A DNA stretch of 64,000 nt from Liolophura sinensis (GCF_032854445.1 NW_027018102.1:1-64000); one strand, 5' to 3'; positions 50,101 to 63,480 are shown, counted from the stretch's first letter. Translations and numbers: made by a program. The notes: generated by a model not told the origin, from the sequence alone.

Positions 50101-52700
50101 CTGTTGAAAAATTGCAAATTTCCTTGGTTTCCATGGAGTAAGAGCCGTTGCTGGGCACGTGATCTTGACATCATTGATTATTCATTTGTGGCTACAGCCA
50201 AAAGTATTGGTCGGAGAGCAACGCGGTTTGCACCATTCGATTTCTCGTCACAAAATACGTCGGATTAGCCTCTTACCAGCAGCATTGGAAACAGTTTTTC
50301 CACTTTTGGATTTTTGCCTGGTCTTTTTGCTAATTGAATCGGCTGCATTAACTATGTACAATCGCGACTGGTCATTACTATATTCAACTTTCTTTATAAG
50401 TTATGTGCCCTTCGGTAGCCCAGACGACGTCAAATCTTTGGGCCAAGCCCATTTAACTCACCCAACAAATGTCTTACTTCTAAATCGAAGACAAACTCAA
50501 TGTCTTTATCTACATGTAGATAAACCACACCATTTGCATGTAAAAAAAAACAAAAGGTACTTGATACAATCCGCTGTAAAAAGTACAATTGAACACTGAC
50601 CCACATCAATAAGGTGCCAAAGGATGCGCAATTGGGCAGGCATCTCCAGCTGTTGAAAAATTGCAAATTTCCTTGGTTTTCCATGGAGTAAGAGCCGTTG
50701 CTGGGCACGTGATCTTGACATCATTGATTATTCCATTTGTGGCTACAGCCAAAAGTATTGGTCGGAGAGCAACGCGGTTTGCACCATTCGATTTCTCGTC
50801 ACAAAATACGTCGGATTAGCCTCTTACCAGCAGCATTGGAACAGTTTGTTTCTACTTTTGGATTTTTGCCTGGTCTTTTTGCGAATTGAAATCGGCCACA
50901 TTAACTATGTACAATCGCGACTGGTCATTACTATATTCAACTTTTCATTATAAGTTATGTGCCCTTCGGTAGCCCAGACGACGTCAAATCTTTGGGCCAA
51001 GCCCATTTAACTCACCCAACAAATGTCTTACTTCTAAGTCGAAGACAAACTCAATGTCTTTATTACATGTAGAAAAACCGCACCATTTGTATATAAAAAA
51101 AACAAAAGGTACTTGATACAATCCGCTGTAAAAAGTACAATTGAACACTGACCCACATCAATAAGGTGCCAAAGGTATGCGCAATTGGGCCAGGCATCTC
51201 CAGCTGTTGAAAAATTGCAAATTTCCTTGGTTTCCATGGAGTAAGAGCCGTTGCTGGGCACGTGATCTTGACATCATTGATTATCATTTGTGGCTACAGC
51301 CAAAAGTATTGGTCGGAGAGCAACGCGGTTTGCACCATTCGATTTCTCGTCACAAATACGTCGGATTAGCCTCTTACCAGCAGCATTGGAACAGTTTTTC
51401 TACTTTTGGATTTTTGCCTGGTCTTTTTGCGAATTGAAATCGGCTACATTAACTATGTACAATCGCGACTGGTCATTACTATATTCAACTTTTCATTATA
51501 AGTTATGTGCCCTTCGGTAGCCCAGACGACGTCAAATCTTTGGGCCAAGCCCATTTAACTCACCCAGCAAATGTCTTACTTCTAAGTCGAAGACAAACTC
51601 AATGTCTTTATCTACATGTAGAAAAACCACACCATTTGTATATTAAAAAAACAAAAGGTACTTGATACAATCCGCTGTAAAAAGTACAATTGAACACTGA
51701 CCCACATCAATAAGGTGCCAAAGGATGCGCAATTGGGCCAGGCATCTCCAGCTGTTGAAAAATTGCAAATTTCCTTGGTTTCCATGGAGTAAGAGCCGTT
51801 GCTGGGCACGTGATCTTGACATCATTGATTATTCATTTGTGGCTACAGCCAAAAGTATTGGTCGGAGAGCAACGCGGTTTGCACCATTCGATTTCTCGTC
51901 ACAAAATACGTCGGATTAGCCTCTTACCAGCAGCATTGGAACAGTTTTTCCACTTTTGGATTTTTGCCTGGTCTTTTGCTAATTGAAATCGGCTGCATTA
52001 ACTATGTACAATCGCGACTGGTCATTACTATATTCAACTTTTCATTATAAGTTATGTGCCCTTCGGTAGCCCAGACGACGTCAAATCTTTGGGCCAAGCC
52101 CATTTAACTCACCCAACAAATGTCTTACTTCTAAGTCGAAGACAAACTCAATGTCTTTATCTACATGTAGAAAAACCCCACCATTTGTATGTAAAAAAAA
52201 CAAAAGGTACTTGATACAATCCGCTGTAAAAGAAACAATTGAACACTGACCCACATCAATAAGGTGCCAAAGGATGCGCAATTGGGCCAGGCATCTCCAG
52301 CTGTTGAAAAATTGCAAATTTCCTTGGTTTCCATGGAGTAAGAGCCGTTGCTGGGCACGTGATCTTGACATCATTGATTATTCATTGTGGCTACAGCCAA
52401 AAGTATTGGTCGGAGAGCAACGCGGTTTGCACCATTCGATTTCTCGTCACAAAATACGTCGGATTAGCCTCTTACCAGCAGCATTGGAACAGTTTTTCTA
52501 CTTTTGGATTTTTTGCCTGGTCTTTTTGCGAATTGAAATCGGCTACATTAACTATGTACAATCGCGACTGGTCATTACTATATTCAACTTTTCATTATAA
52601 GTTATGTGCCCTTCGGTAGCCCAGACGACGTCAAATCTTTGGGCCAAGCCCATTTAACTCACCCAGCAAATGTCTTACTTCTAAGTCGAAGACAAAACTC
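47128..52700 (+). repeat. Ten satellite units with dense single-base indels
   Basis: More than forty one-base gains or losses relative to the monomer lie in this tract. Examples are near 47166, 47184, 47331, 47541, 47613, 47889, 48268, 48546, 48944, 48984, 49130, 49265, 49340, 49430, 49776, 50029, 50090, 50291, 50637, 50679, 50732, 51063, 51175, 51285, 51355, 51975, 52386, 52510 and 52694. Most are in short homopolymers (GGG to GG, TTTTT to TTTT, AA to AAA). The 25 kb before it is nearly free of such changes. This is the signature of poorly polished long-read sequence; unit boundaries and subtypes can still be followed. Confidence 0.8.
50430..50983 (+). repeat. Rare GATAAACC/TTTGCATG unit, first copy
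   Basis: ATGTAGATAAACCACACC and TTTGCATGTAAAA mark this unit (about 50516-50545) and only one other, at 53182, five units downstream. This copy also has CTAAATCG and several single-base indels, including TTTGTTTCTAC near 50848. Confidence 0.75.
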
Positions 52701-53181
52701 AATGTCTTTATCTACATGTAGAAAAACCACACCATTTGTATATAAAAAAAACAAAAGGTACTTGATACAATCCGCTGTAAAAAGTACAATTGAACACTGA
52801 CCCACATCAATAAGGTGCCAAAGGATGCGCAATTGGGCCAGGCATCTCCAGCTGTTGAAAAATTGCAAATTTCCTTGGTTTCCATGGAGTAAGAGCCGTT
52901 GCTGGGCACGTGATCTTGACATCATTGATTATTCATTTGTGGCTACAGCCAAAAGTATTGGTCGGAGAGCAACGCGGTTTGCACCATTCGATTTCTCGTC
53001 ACAAAATACGTCGGATTAGCCTCTTACCAGCAGCATTGGAACAGTTTTTCCACTTTTGGATTTTTGCCTGGTCTTTTTGCTAATTGAAATCGGCTGCATT
53101 AACTATGTACAATCGCGACTGGTCATTACTATATTCAACTTTTCATTATAAGTTATGTGCCCTTCGGTAGCCCAGACGACG

Positions 53182-53733
53182 TCAAATCTTTGGGCCAAGC
53201 CCATTTAACTCACCCAACAAATGTCTTACTTCTAAGTCGAAGACAAACTCAATGTCTTTATCTACATGTAGATAAACCACACCATTTGCATGTAAAAAAA
53301 AAACAAAAGGTACTTGATACAATCCGCTGTAAAAAGTACAATTGAACACTGACCCACATCAATAAGGTGCCAAAGGATGCGCAATTGGGCCAGGCATCTC
53401 CAGCTGTTGAAAAATTGCAAATTTCCTTGGTTTCCATGGAGTAAGAGCCGTTGCTGGGCACGTGATCTTGACATCATTGATTATTCATTTGTGGCTACAG
53501 CCAAAAGTATTGGTCGGAGAGCAACGCGGTTTGCACCATTCGATTTCTCGTCACAAAATACGTCGGATTAGCCTCTTACCAGCAGCATTGGAACAGTTTT
53601 TCTACTTTTGGATTTTTGCCTGGTCTTTTTGCGAATTGAAATCGGCTACATTAACTATGTACAATCGCGACTGGTCATTACTATATTCAACTTTTCATTA
53701 TAAGTTATGTGCCCTTCGGTAGCCCAGACGACG
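53182..53733 (+). repeat. Rare GATAAACC/TTTGCATG unit, second copy
   Basis: Shares ATGTAGATAAACC and TTTGCATGTAAAA with 50430-50983. It is clean in sequence, has a longer A run (10 A), and the usual CTAAGTCG. The five-unit offset equals that of the accgcacc and cagagg pairs at 57583/60334 and 58134/60885. Confidence 0.75.
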
Positions 53734-56700
53734 TCAAATCTTTGGGCCAAGCCCATTTAACTCACCCAGCAAATGTCTTACTTCTAAGTCGAAGACAAAC
53801 TCAATGTCTTTATCTACATGTAGAAAAACCACACCATTTGTATATAAAAAAAACACAAGGTACTTGATACAATCCGCTGTAAAAAGTACAATTGAACACT
53901 GACCCACATCAATAAGGTGCCAAAGGATGCGCAATTGGGCCAGGCATCTCCAGCTGTTGAAAAATTGCAAATTTCCTTGGTTTCCATGGAGTAAGAGCCG
54001 TTGCTGGGCACGTGATCTTGACATCATTGATTATTCATTTGTGGCTACAGCCAAAAGTATTGGTCGGAGAGCAACGCGGTTTGCACCATTCGATTTCTCG
54101 TCACAAAATACGTCGGATTAGCCTCTTACCAGCAGCATTGGAACAGTTTTTCTACTTTTGGATTTTTGCCTGGTCTTTTTGCGAATTGAAATCGGGTACA
54201 TTAGCTATGTACAATCGCGACTGGTCATTACTATATTCAATTTTTCATTATAAGTTATGTGCCCTTCGGTAGCCCAGACGACGTCAAATCTTTGGGCCAA
54301 GCCCATTTAACTCACCCAGCAAATGTCTTACTTCTAAGTCGAAGACAAACTCAATGTCTTTATCTACATGTAGAAAAACCACACCATTTGTATATAAAAA
54401 AAACAAAAGGTACTTGATACAATCCGCTGTAAAAAGTACAATTGAACACTGACCCACATCAATAAGGTGCCAAAGGATGCGCAATTGGGCCAGGCATCTC
54501 CAGCTGTTGAAAAATTGCAAATTTTCTTGGTTTCCATGGAGTAAGAGCCGTTGCTGGGCACGTGATCTTGACATCATTGATTATTCATTTGTGGCTACAG
54601 CCAAAAGTATTGGTCGGAGAGCAACGCGGTTTGCACCATTCGATTTCTCGTCACAAAATACGTCGGATTAGCCTCTTACCAGCAGCATTGGAAGAGTATT
54701 TCCACTTTTGGATTTTTGCCTGGTCTTTTTGCTAATTGAAATCGGCTGCATTAACTATGTACAATCGCGACTGGTCATTACTATATTCAACTTTTCATTA
54801 TAAGTTATGTGCCCTTCGGTAGCCCAGACGACGTCAAATCTTTGGGCCAAGCCCATTTAACTCACCCAGCAAATGTCTTACTTCTAAGTCGAAGACAAAC
54901 TCAATGTCTTTATCTACATGTAGAAAAACCACACCATCTGTATATAAAAAAAACACAAGGTACTTGATACAATCCGCTGGAAAAAGTACAATTGAACACT
55001 GACCCACATCAATAAGGTGCCAAAGGATGCGCAATTGGGCCAGGCATCTCCAGCTGTTGAAAAATTGCAAATTTCCTTGGTTTCCATGGAGTAAGAGCCG
55101 TTGCTGGGCACGTGATCTTGACATCATTGATTATTCATTTGTGGCTACAGCCAAAACTATTGGTCGGAGAGCAACGCGGTTTGCACCATTCGATTTCTCG
55201 TCACAAAATACGTCGGATTAGCCTCTTACCAGCAGCATTGGAACAGTTTTTCTACTTTTGGATTTTTGCCTGGTCTTTTTGCGAATTGAAATCGGGTACA
55301 TTAGCTATGTACAATCGCGACTGGTCATTACTATATTCAATTTTTCATTATAAGTTATGTGCCCTTCGGTAGCCCAGACGACGTCAAATCTTTGGGCCAA
55401 GCCCATTTAACTCACCCAGCAAATGTCTTACTTCTAAGTCGAAGACAAACTCAATGTCTTTATCTACATGTAGAAAAACCACACCATTTGTATATAAAAA
55501 AAACAAAAGGTACTTGATACAATCCGCTGGAAAAAGTACAATTGAACACTGACCCACATCAATAAGGTGCCAAAGGATGCGCAATTGGGCCAGGCATCTC
55601 CAGCTGTTAAAAATTGCAAATTTTCTTGGTTTCCATGGAGTAAGATCCGTTGCTGGGCACGTGATCTTGACATCATTGATTATTCATTTGTGGCTACAGC
55701 CAAAAGTATTGGTCGGAGAGCAACGCGGTTTGCACCATTCGATTTCTCGTCACAAAATACGTCGGATTAGCCTCTTACCAGCAGCATTGGAACAGTTTTT
55801 CCACTTTTGGATTTTTGCCTGGTCTTTTTGCTAATTGAAATCGGCTACATTAACTATGTACAATCGCGACTGGTCATTACTATATTCAACTTTTCATTAT
55901 AAGTTATGTGCCCTTCGGTAGCCCAGACGACGTCAAATCTTTGGGCCAAGCCCATTTAACTCACCCAACAAATGTCTTACTTCTAAGTCGAAGACAAACT
56001 CAATGTCTTTATCTACATGTAGAAAAACCACACCATTTGTATATAAAAAAAAACAAAAGGTACTTGATACAATCCGCTGTAAAAAGTACAATTGAACACT
56101 GACCCACATCAATAAGGTGCCAAAGGATGCGCAATTGGGCCAGGCATCTCCAGCTGTTGAAAAATTGCAAATTTCCTTGGTTTCCATGGAGTAAGAGCCG
56201 TTGCTGGGCACGTGATCTTGACATCATTGATTATTCATTTGTGGCTACAGCCAAAAGTATTGGTCGGAGAGCAACGCGGTTTGCACCATTCGATTTCTCG
56301 TCACAAAATACGTCGGATTAGCCTCTTACCAGCAGCATTGGAACAGTTTTTCCACTTTTGGATTTTTGCCTGGTCATTTTGCTAATTGAAATCGGCTACA
56401 TTAACTATGTACAATCGCGACTGGTCATTACTATATTCAACATTTCATTATAAGTTATGTGCCCTTCGGTAGCCCAGACGACGTCAAATCTTTGGGCCAA
56501 GCCCATTTAACTCACCCAGCAAATGTCTTACTTCTAAGACGAAGACAAACTCAATGTCTTTATCTACATGTAGAAAAACCACACCATTTGTATATAAAAA
56601 AAACACAAGGTACTTGATACAATCCGCTGTAAAAAGTACAATTGAACACTGACCCACATCAATAAGGTGCCAAAGGATGCGCAATTGGGCCAGGCATCTC

Positions 56701-57582
56701 CAGCTGTTGAAAAATTGCAAATTTCCTTGGTTTCCATGGAGTAAGAGCCGTTGCTGGGCACGTGATCTTGACATCATTGATTATTCATTTGTGGCTACAG
56801 CCAAAAGTATTGGTCGGAGAGCAACGCGGTTTGCTCCATTTGATTTCTCGTCACAAAATACGTCGGATTAGCCTCTCACCAGCAGCATTGGAACAGTTTT
56901 TCTACTTTTCGATTTTTGCCTGGTCTTTTTGCTAATTGAAATCGGCTACATTAACTATGTACACTCGCGACTGGTCATTACTATATTCAACTTTTCATTA
57001 TAAGTTATGTGCCCTTCGGTAGCCCAGACGACGTCAAATCTTTGGGCCAAGCCCATTTAACTCACCCAACAAATGTCTTACTTCTAAATCGAAGACAAAC
57101 TCAATGTCTTTATCTACATGTAGAAAAACCACACCATCTGTATATAAAAAAAACAAAAGGTACTTGATACAATCCGCTGTAAAAAGTACAATTGAACACT
57201 GACCCACATCAATAAGGTGCCAAAGGATGCGCAATTGAGCCAGGCATCTCCAGCTGTTGAAAAATTGCAAATTTCCTTGGTTCCATGGAGTAAGAGCCGT
57301 TGCTGGGCACGTAATCTTGACATCATTGATTATTCATTTGTGGCTACAGCCAAAAGTATTGGTCGGAGAGCAACGCGGTTTGCACCATTCGATTTCTCGT
57401 CACAAAATACGTCGGATTAGCCTCTTACCAGCAGCATTGGAACAGTTTTTCTACTTTTGGATTTTTGCCTGGTCTTTTTGCGAATTGAAATCGGCCACAT
57501 TAACTATGTACAATCGCGACTGGTCATTACTATATTCAACTTTTCATTATAAGTTATGTGCCCTTCGGTAGCCCAGACGACG
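53734..57582 (+). repeat. Seven-unit block related to 43828-46577
   Basis: The units at 53734 and 54284 correspond to 43828 and 44378 (offset 9,906). The units at 55933, 56484 and 57034 correspond to 44928, 45478 and 46028 (offset about 11,005). The intervening units at 54834 and 55384 carry CATCTGTAT and/or CGCTGGAAAAAG, otherwise seen at 47128 and 47678. A two-unit insertion or exchange therefore lies between about 54,700 and 55,850. Confidence 0.75.
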
Positions 57583-58683
57583 TCAAATCTTTGGGCCAAG
57601 CCCATTTAACTCACCCAACAAATGTCTTACTTCTAAGTCGAAGACAAACTCAATGTCTTTATCTACATGTAGAAAAACCGCACCATTTGTATATAAAAAA
57701 AAACAAAAGGTACTTGATACAATCCGCTGTAAAAAGTACAATTGAACACTGACCCACATCAATAAGGTGCCAAAGGATGCGCAATTGGGCCAGGCATCTC
57801 CAGCTGTTGAAAAATTGCAAATTTCCTTGGTTTCCATGGAGTAAGAGCCGTTGCTGGGCACGTGATCTTGACATCATTGATTATTCATTTGTGGCTACAG
57901 CCAAAAGTATTGGTCGGAGAGCAACGCGGTTTGCACCATTCGATTTCTCGTCACAAAATACGTCGGATTAGCCTCTTACCAGCAGCATTGGAACAGTTTT
58001 TCTACTTTTGGATTTTTGCCTGGTCTTTTTGCGAATTGAATTCGGCTACATTAACTATGTACAATCGCGACTGGTCATTACTATATTCAATTTTTCATTA
58101 TAAGTTATGTGCCCTTCGGTAGCCCAGAGGACGTCAAATCTTTGGGCCAAGCCCATTTAACTCACCCAGCAAATGTCTTACTTCTAAGTCGAAGACAAAC
58201 TCAATGTCTTTATCTACATGTAGAAAAACCATACCATTTGTATATAAAAAAAACAAAAGGTACTTGATACAATCCGCTGTAAAAAGTACAATTGAACACT
58301 GACCCACATCAATAAGGTGCCAAAGGATGCGCAATTGGGCCAGGCATCTCCAGCTGTTGAAAAATTGCAAATTTCCTTGGTTTCCATGGAGTAAGAGCCG
58401 TTGCTGGGCACGTGATCTTGACATCATTGATTATTCACTTCTGGCTACAGCCAAAAGTATTGGTCGGAGAGCAACGCGGTTTGCACCATTCGATTTCTCG
58501 TCACAAAATACGTCGGATTAGCCTCTTACCAGCAGCATTGGAACAGTTTTTCTACTTTTGGATTTTTGCCTGGTCTTTTTGCGAATTGAAATCGGGTACA
58601 TTAGCTATGTACAATCGCGACTGGTCATTACTATATTCAATTTTTCATTATAAGTTATGTGCCCTTCGGTAGCCCAGACGACG
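57583..58683 (+). repeat. Two-unit block, first copy (partner 60334-61435)
   Basis: Shared private variants at an offset of 2,751 bp: AACCGCACC (57677 and 60428), GAATTGAATTCGG (58035 and 60786), CCCAGAGGACG (about 58126 and 60877), AACCATACC (about 58228 and 60978), and TTCACTTCTGGC (about 58435 and 61186). The copies part in the last 120 bp, where this one ends GGGTACATTAGC/CAATTTTTC. Confidence 0.85.
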
Positions 58684-60333
58684 TCAAATCTTTGGGCCAA
58701 GCCCATTTAACTCACCCAGCAAATGTCTTACTTCTAAGTCGAAGACAAACTCAATGTCTTTATCTACATGTAGAAAAACCACACCATTTGTATATAAAAA
58801 AAACAAAAGGTACTTGATACAATCCGCTGTAAAAAGTACAATTGAACACTGACCCACATCAATAAGGTGCCAAAGGATGCGCAATTGGGCCAGGCATCTC
58901 CAGCTGTTGAAAAATTGCAAATTTCCTTGGTTTCCATGGAGTAAGAGCCGTTGCTGGGCACGTGATCTTGACATCATTGATTATTCATTTGTGGCTACAG
59001 CCAAAAGTATTGGTCGGAGAGCAACGCGGTTTGCACCATTCGATTTCTCGTCACAAAATACGTCGGATTAGCCTCTTACCAGCAGCATTGGAACAGTTTT
59101 TCCACTTTTGGATTTTTGCCTGGTCTTTTTGCTAATTGAAATCGGCTGCATTAACTATGTACAATCGCGACTGGTCATTACTATATTCAACTTTTCATTA
59201 TAAGTTATGTGCCCTTCGGTAGCCCAGACGACGTCAAATCTTTGGGCCAAGCCCATTTAACTCACCCAACAAATGTCTTACTTCTAAGTCGAAGACAAAC
59301 TCAATGTCTTTATCTACATGTAGAAAAACCCCACCATTTGTATGTAAAAAAAACAAAAGGTACTTGATACAATCCGCTGTAAAAAGAACAATTGAACACT
59401 GACCCACATCAATAAGGTGCCAAAGGATGCGCAATTGGGCCAGGCATCTCCAGCTGTTGAAAAATTGCAAATTTCCTTGGTTTCCATGGAGTAAGAGCCG
59501 TTGCTGGGCACGTGATCTTGACATCATTGATTATTCATTTGTGGCTACAGCCAAAAGTATTGGTCGGAGAGCAACGCGGTTTGCACCATTCGATTTCTCG
59601 TCACAAAATACGTCGGATTAGCCTCTTACCAGCAGCATTGGAACAGTTTTTCTACTTTTGGATTTTTGCCTGGTCTTTTTGAGAATTGAAATCGGCTACA
59701 TTAACTATGTACAATCGCGACTGGTCATTACTATATTCAACTTTTCATTATAAGTTATGTGCCCTTCGGTAGCCCAGACGACGTCAAATCTTTGGGCCAA
59801 GCCCATTTAACTCACCCAGCAAATGTCTTACTTCTAAGTCGAAGACAAACTCAATGTCTTTATCTACATGTAGAAAAACCACACCATTTGTATATAAAAA
59901 AAACAAAAGGTACTTGATACAATCCGCTGTAAAAAGTACAATTGAACACTGACCCACATCAATAAGGTGCCAAAGGATGCGCAATTGGGCCAGGCATCTC
60001 CAGCTGTTGAAAAATTGCAAATTTCCTTGGTTTCCATGGAGTAAGAGCCGTTGCTGGGCACGTGATCTTGACATCATTGATTATTCATTTGTGGCTACAG
60101 CCAAAAGTATTGGTCGGAGAGCAACGCGGTTTGCTCCATTTGATTTCTCGTCACAAAATACGTCGGATTAGCCTCTCACCAGCAGCATTGGAACAGTTTT
60201 TCTACTTTTGGATTTTTGCCTGGTCTTTTTGCGAATTGAAATCGGCCACATTAACTATGTACAATCGCGACTGGTCATTACTATATTCAACTTTTCATTA
60301 TAAGTTATGTGCCCTTCGGTAGCCCAGACGACG
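58684..60333 (+). repeat. Three mixed-subtype units between two block copies
   Basis: The unit at 58684 is a plain CAAAAGG unit ending GGCTGCATT. The one at 59234 carries AACCCCACC, TATGTAAAA and AAAGAACAATTG, the combination typical of the 26-34 kb trimer domain (26779, 30630, 33380), plus a private TTTTTGAGAATTG near 59678. The one at 59784 carries TTTGCTCCATTTG and CTCTCACC but lacks CTAAGACG and TTTTCGATTT, so it is a recombinant of the 45478/56484 subtype. Confidence 0.65.
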
Positions 60334-61435
60334 TCAAATCTTTGGGCCAAGCCCATTTAACTCACCCAACAAATGTCTTACTTCTAAGTCGAAGACAAAC
60401 TCAATGTCTTTATCTACATGTAGAAAAACCGCACCATTTGTATATAAAAAAAAACAAAAGGTACTTGATACAATCCGCTGTAAAAAGTACAATTGAACAC
60501 TGACCCACATCAATAAGGTGCCAAAGGATGCGCAATTGGGCCAGGCATCTCCAGCTGTTGAAAAATTGCAAATTTCCTTGGTTTCCATGGAGTAAGAGCC
60601 GTTGCTGGGCACGTGATCTTGACATCATTGATTATTCATTTGTGGCTACAGCCAAAAGTATTGGTCGGAGAGCAACGCGGTTTGCACCATTCGATTTCTC
60701 GTCACAAAATACGTCGGATTAGCCTCTTACCAGCAGCATTGGAACAGTTTTTCTACTTTTGGATTTTTGCCTGGTCTTTTTGCGAATTGAATTCGGCTAC
60801 ATTAACTATGTACAATCGCGACTGGTCATTACTATATTCAATTTTTCATTATAAGTTATGTGCCCTTCGGTAGCCCAGAGGACGTCAAATCTTTGGGCCA
60901 AGCCCATTTAACTCACCCAGCAAATGTCTTACTTCTAAGTCGAAGACAAACTCAATGTCTTTATCTACATGTAGAAAAACCATACCATTTGTATATAAAA
61001 AAAAACAAAAGGTACTTGATACAATCCGCTGTAAAAAGTACAATTGAACACTGACCCACATCAATAAGGTGCCAAAGGATGCGCAATTGGGCCAGGCATC
61101 TCCAGCTGTTGAAAAATTGCAAATTTCCTTGGTTTCCATGGAGTAAGAGCCGTTGCTGGGCACGTGATCTTGACATCATTGGTTATTCACTTCTGGCTAC
61201 AGCCAAAAGTATTGGTCGGAGAGCAACGCGGTTTGCACCATTCGATTTCTCGTCACAAAATACGTCGGATTAGCCTCTTACCAGCAGCATTGGAACAGTT
61301 TTTCCACTTTTGGATTTTTGCCTGGTCTTTTTGCTAATTGAAATCGGCTACATTAACTATGTACAATCGCGACTGGTCATTACTATATTCAACTTTTCAT
61401 TATAAGTTATGTGCCCTTCGGTAGCCCAGACGACG
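60334..61435 (+). repeat. Two-unit block, second copy (partner 57583-58683)
   Basis: Carries the same ordered private variants as 57583-58683, with nine-base A runs in both units and a private CATTGGTTATTC near 61180. It ends with the TTTCCAC/GCTAATTG/GGCTACATT haplotype, so the downstream breakpoint is near 61,300. Confidence 0.85.
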
Positions 61436-61987
61436 TCAAATCTTTGGGCCAAGCCCATTTAACTCACCCAACAAATGTCTTACTTCTAAGTCGAAGACAA
61501 ACTCAATGTCTTTATCTACATGTAGAAAAACCACACCATTTGTATATAAAAAAAAACAAAAGGTACTTGATACAATCCGCTGTAAAAAGTACAATTGAAC
61601 ACTGACCCACATCAATAAGGTGCCAAAGGATGCGCAATTGGGCCAGGCATCTCCAGCTGTTGAAAAATTGCAAATTTCCTTGGTTTCCATGGAGTAAGAG
61701 CCGTTGCTGGGCACGTGATCTTGACATCATTGATTATTCATTTGTGGCTACAGCCAAAAGTATTGGTCGGAGAGCAACGCGGTTTGCACCATTCGATTTC
61801 TCGTCACAAAATACGTCGGATTAGCCTCTTACCAGCAGCATTGGAACAGTTTTTCCACTTTTGGATTTTTGCCTGGTCATTTTGCTAATTGAAATCGGCT
61901 ACATTAACTATGTACAATCGCGACTGGTCATTACTATATTCAACATTTCATTATAAGTTATGTGCCCTTCGGTAGCCCAGACGAACG
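61436..61987 (+). repeat. Unit equivalent to 55933 and 44928
   Basis: A CCCAACAAAT, CAAAAGG unit ending TCATTTTGC/CAACATTTC. It is followed, as at 44928 and 55933, by a unit with TTTGCTCCATTTG, CTCTCACC and TTTTCGATTT. Third copy of that junction. Confidence 0.65.
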
Positions 61988-63480
61988 TCAAATCTTTGGG
62001 CCAAGCCCAATTTAACTCACCCAACAAATGTCTTACTTCTAAGTCGAAGACAAACTCAATGTCTTTATCTACATGTAGAAAAACCACACCATTTGTATAT
62101 AAAAAAAACAAAAGGTACTTGATACAATCCGCTGTAAAAAGTACAATTGAACACTGACCCACATCAATAAGGTGCCAAGGATGCGCAATTGGGCCAGGCA
62201 TCTCCAGCTGTTGAAAATTGCAAATTTCCTTGGTTTCCATGGAGTAAGAGCCGTTGCTGGGCACGTGATCTTGACATCATTGATTATTCATTTGTGGCTA
62301 CAGCCAAAAGTATTGGTCGGAGAGCAACGCGGTTTGCTCCATTTGATTTCTCGTCACAAAATACGTCGGATTAGCCTCTCACCAGCAGCATTGGAACAGT
62401 TTTCTACTTTTCGATTTTTGCCTGGTCTTTTTGCTAATTGAAATCGGCTACCATTAACTATGTACACTCGCGACTGGTCATTACTATATTCAACTTTTCA
62501 TTATAAGTTATGTGCCCTTCGGTAGCCCAGACGACGTCAAATCTTGGGCCAAGCCCATTTAACTCACCCAACAAATGTCTTACTTCTAAATCGAAGACAA
62601 ACTCAATGTCTTTATCTACATGTAGAAAAACCACACCATTTGTATATAAAAAAAAACACAAGGTACTTGATACAATCCGCTGTAAAAAGTACAATTGACA
62701 CTGACCCACAATCAATAAGGTGCCAAAGGATGCGCAATTGGGCCAGGCATCTCCAGCTGTTGAAAAATTGCAAATTTCCTTGGTTTCCATGGAGTAAGAG
62801 CCGTTGCTGGGCACGTGATCTTGACATCATTGATTATTCATTTTGTGGCTACAGCCAAAAGTATTGGTCGGAGAGCAACGCGGTTTGCACCATTCGATTT
62901 CTCGTCACAAAATACGTCGGATTAGCCTCTTACCAGCAGCATTGGAACAGTTTTTCTACTTTTGGATTTTGCCTGGTCTTTTTGCGAATTAAAATTCGGC
63001 CACATTAAACTATGTACATTCGCGGACTGGTCATTACTATATTCAACTTTTCATTATAAGTTATGTGCCCTTCGGTAGCCCAGACGACGTCAAATCTTTG
63101 GGCCAAAGCCCATTTAACTCACCCAGCAAATGTCTTACTTCTAAGTCGAAGACAAACTCAATGTCTTTATCTACATGTAGAAAAACCACACCATTTGTAT
63201 ATAAAAAAAAACACAAGGGTACTTGATACAATCCGCTGTAAAAAGTACAATTGAACACTGACCCACATCAATAAGGTGCCAAAGGATGCGCAATTGGGCC
63301 AGGCATCCTCAGCTGTTGAAAAAATTGCAAATTTCCTTGGTTTCCATGGAGTAAGAGCCGTTGCTGGGCACGTGATCTTGACATCATTGATTATTCATTT
63401 GTGGCTACAGCCAAAAGTATTGGTCGGAGAGCAACGCGGTTTGCACCATTCGATTTCTCGTCACAAAATACGTCGGATTT
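61988..63480 (+). repeat. Satellite units with dense single-base indels near the right edge
   Basis: About twenty single-base changes in length occur between 61,984 and 63,479, for example near 61984, 62010, 62177, 62215, 62401, 62451, 62545, 62710, 62842, 62970, 63008, 63024, 63106, 63218, 63325 and 63479. There is also an inverted dinucleotide in GGCATCCTCAGC near 63305. From 63,490 to 63,880 the sequence is again clean. As at 47-52.7 kb, sequence error is the simplest reading. Confidence 0.75.

Noticed and set aside
50159-50599. A 146-codon open frame
   Set aside because: It is created by single-base indels (near 50291 and 50336, plus the altered tail near 50390) in the error-prone tract. 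The equivalent clean units have stops.
62544-63008. A 154-codon open frame
   Set aside because: It depends on indels near 62545, 62697, 62842 and 62970 in an error-prone tract. Clean units do not have it.
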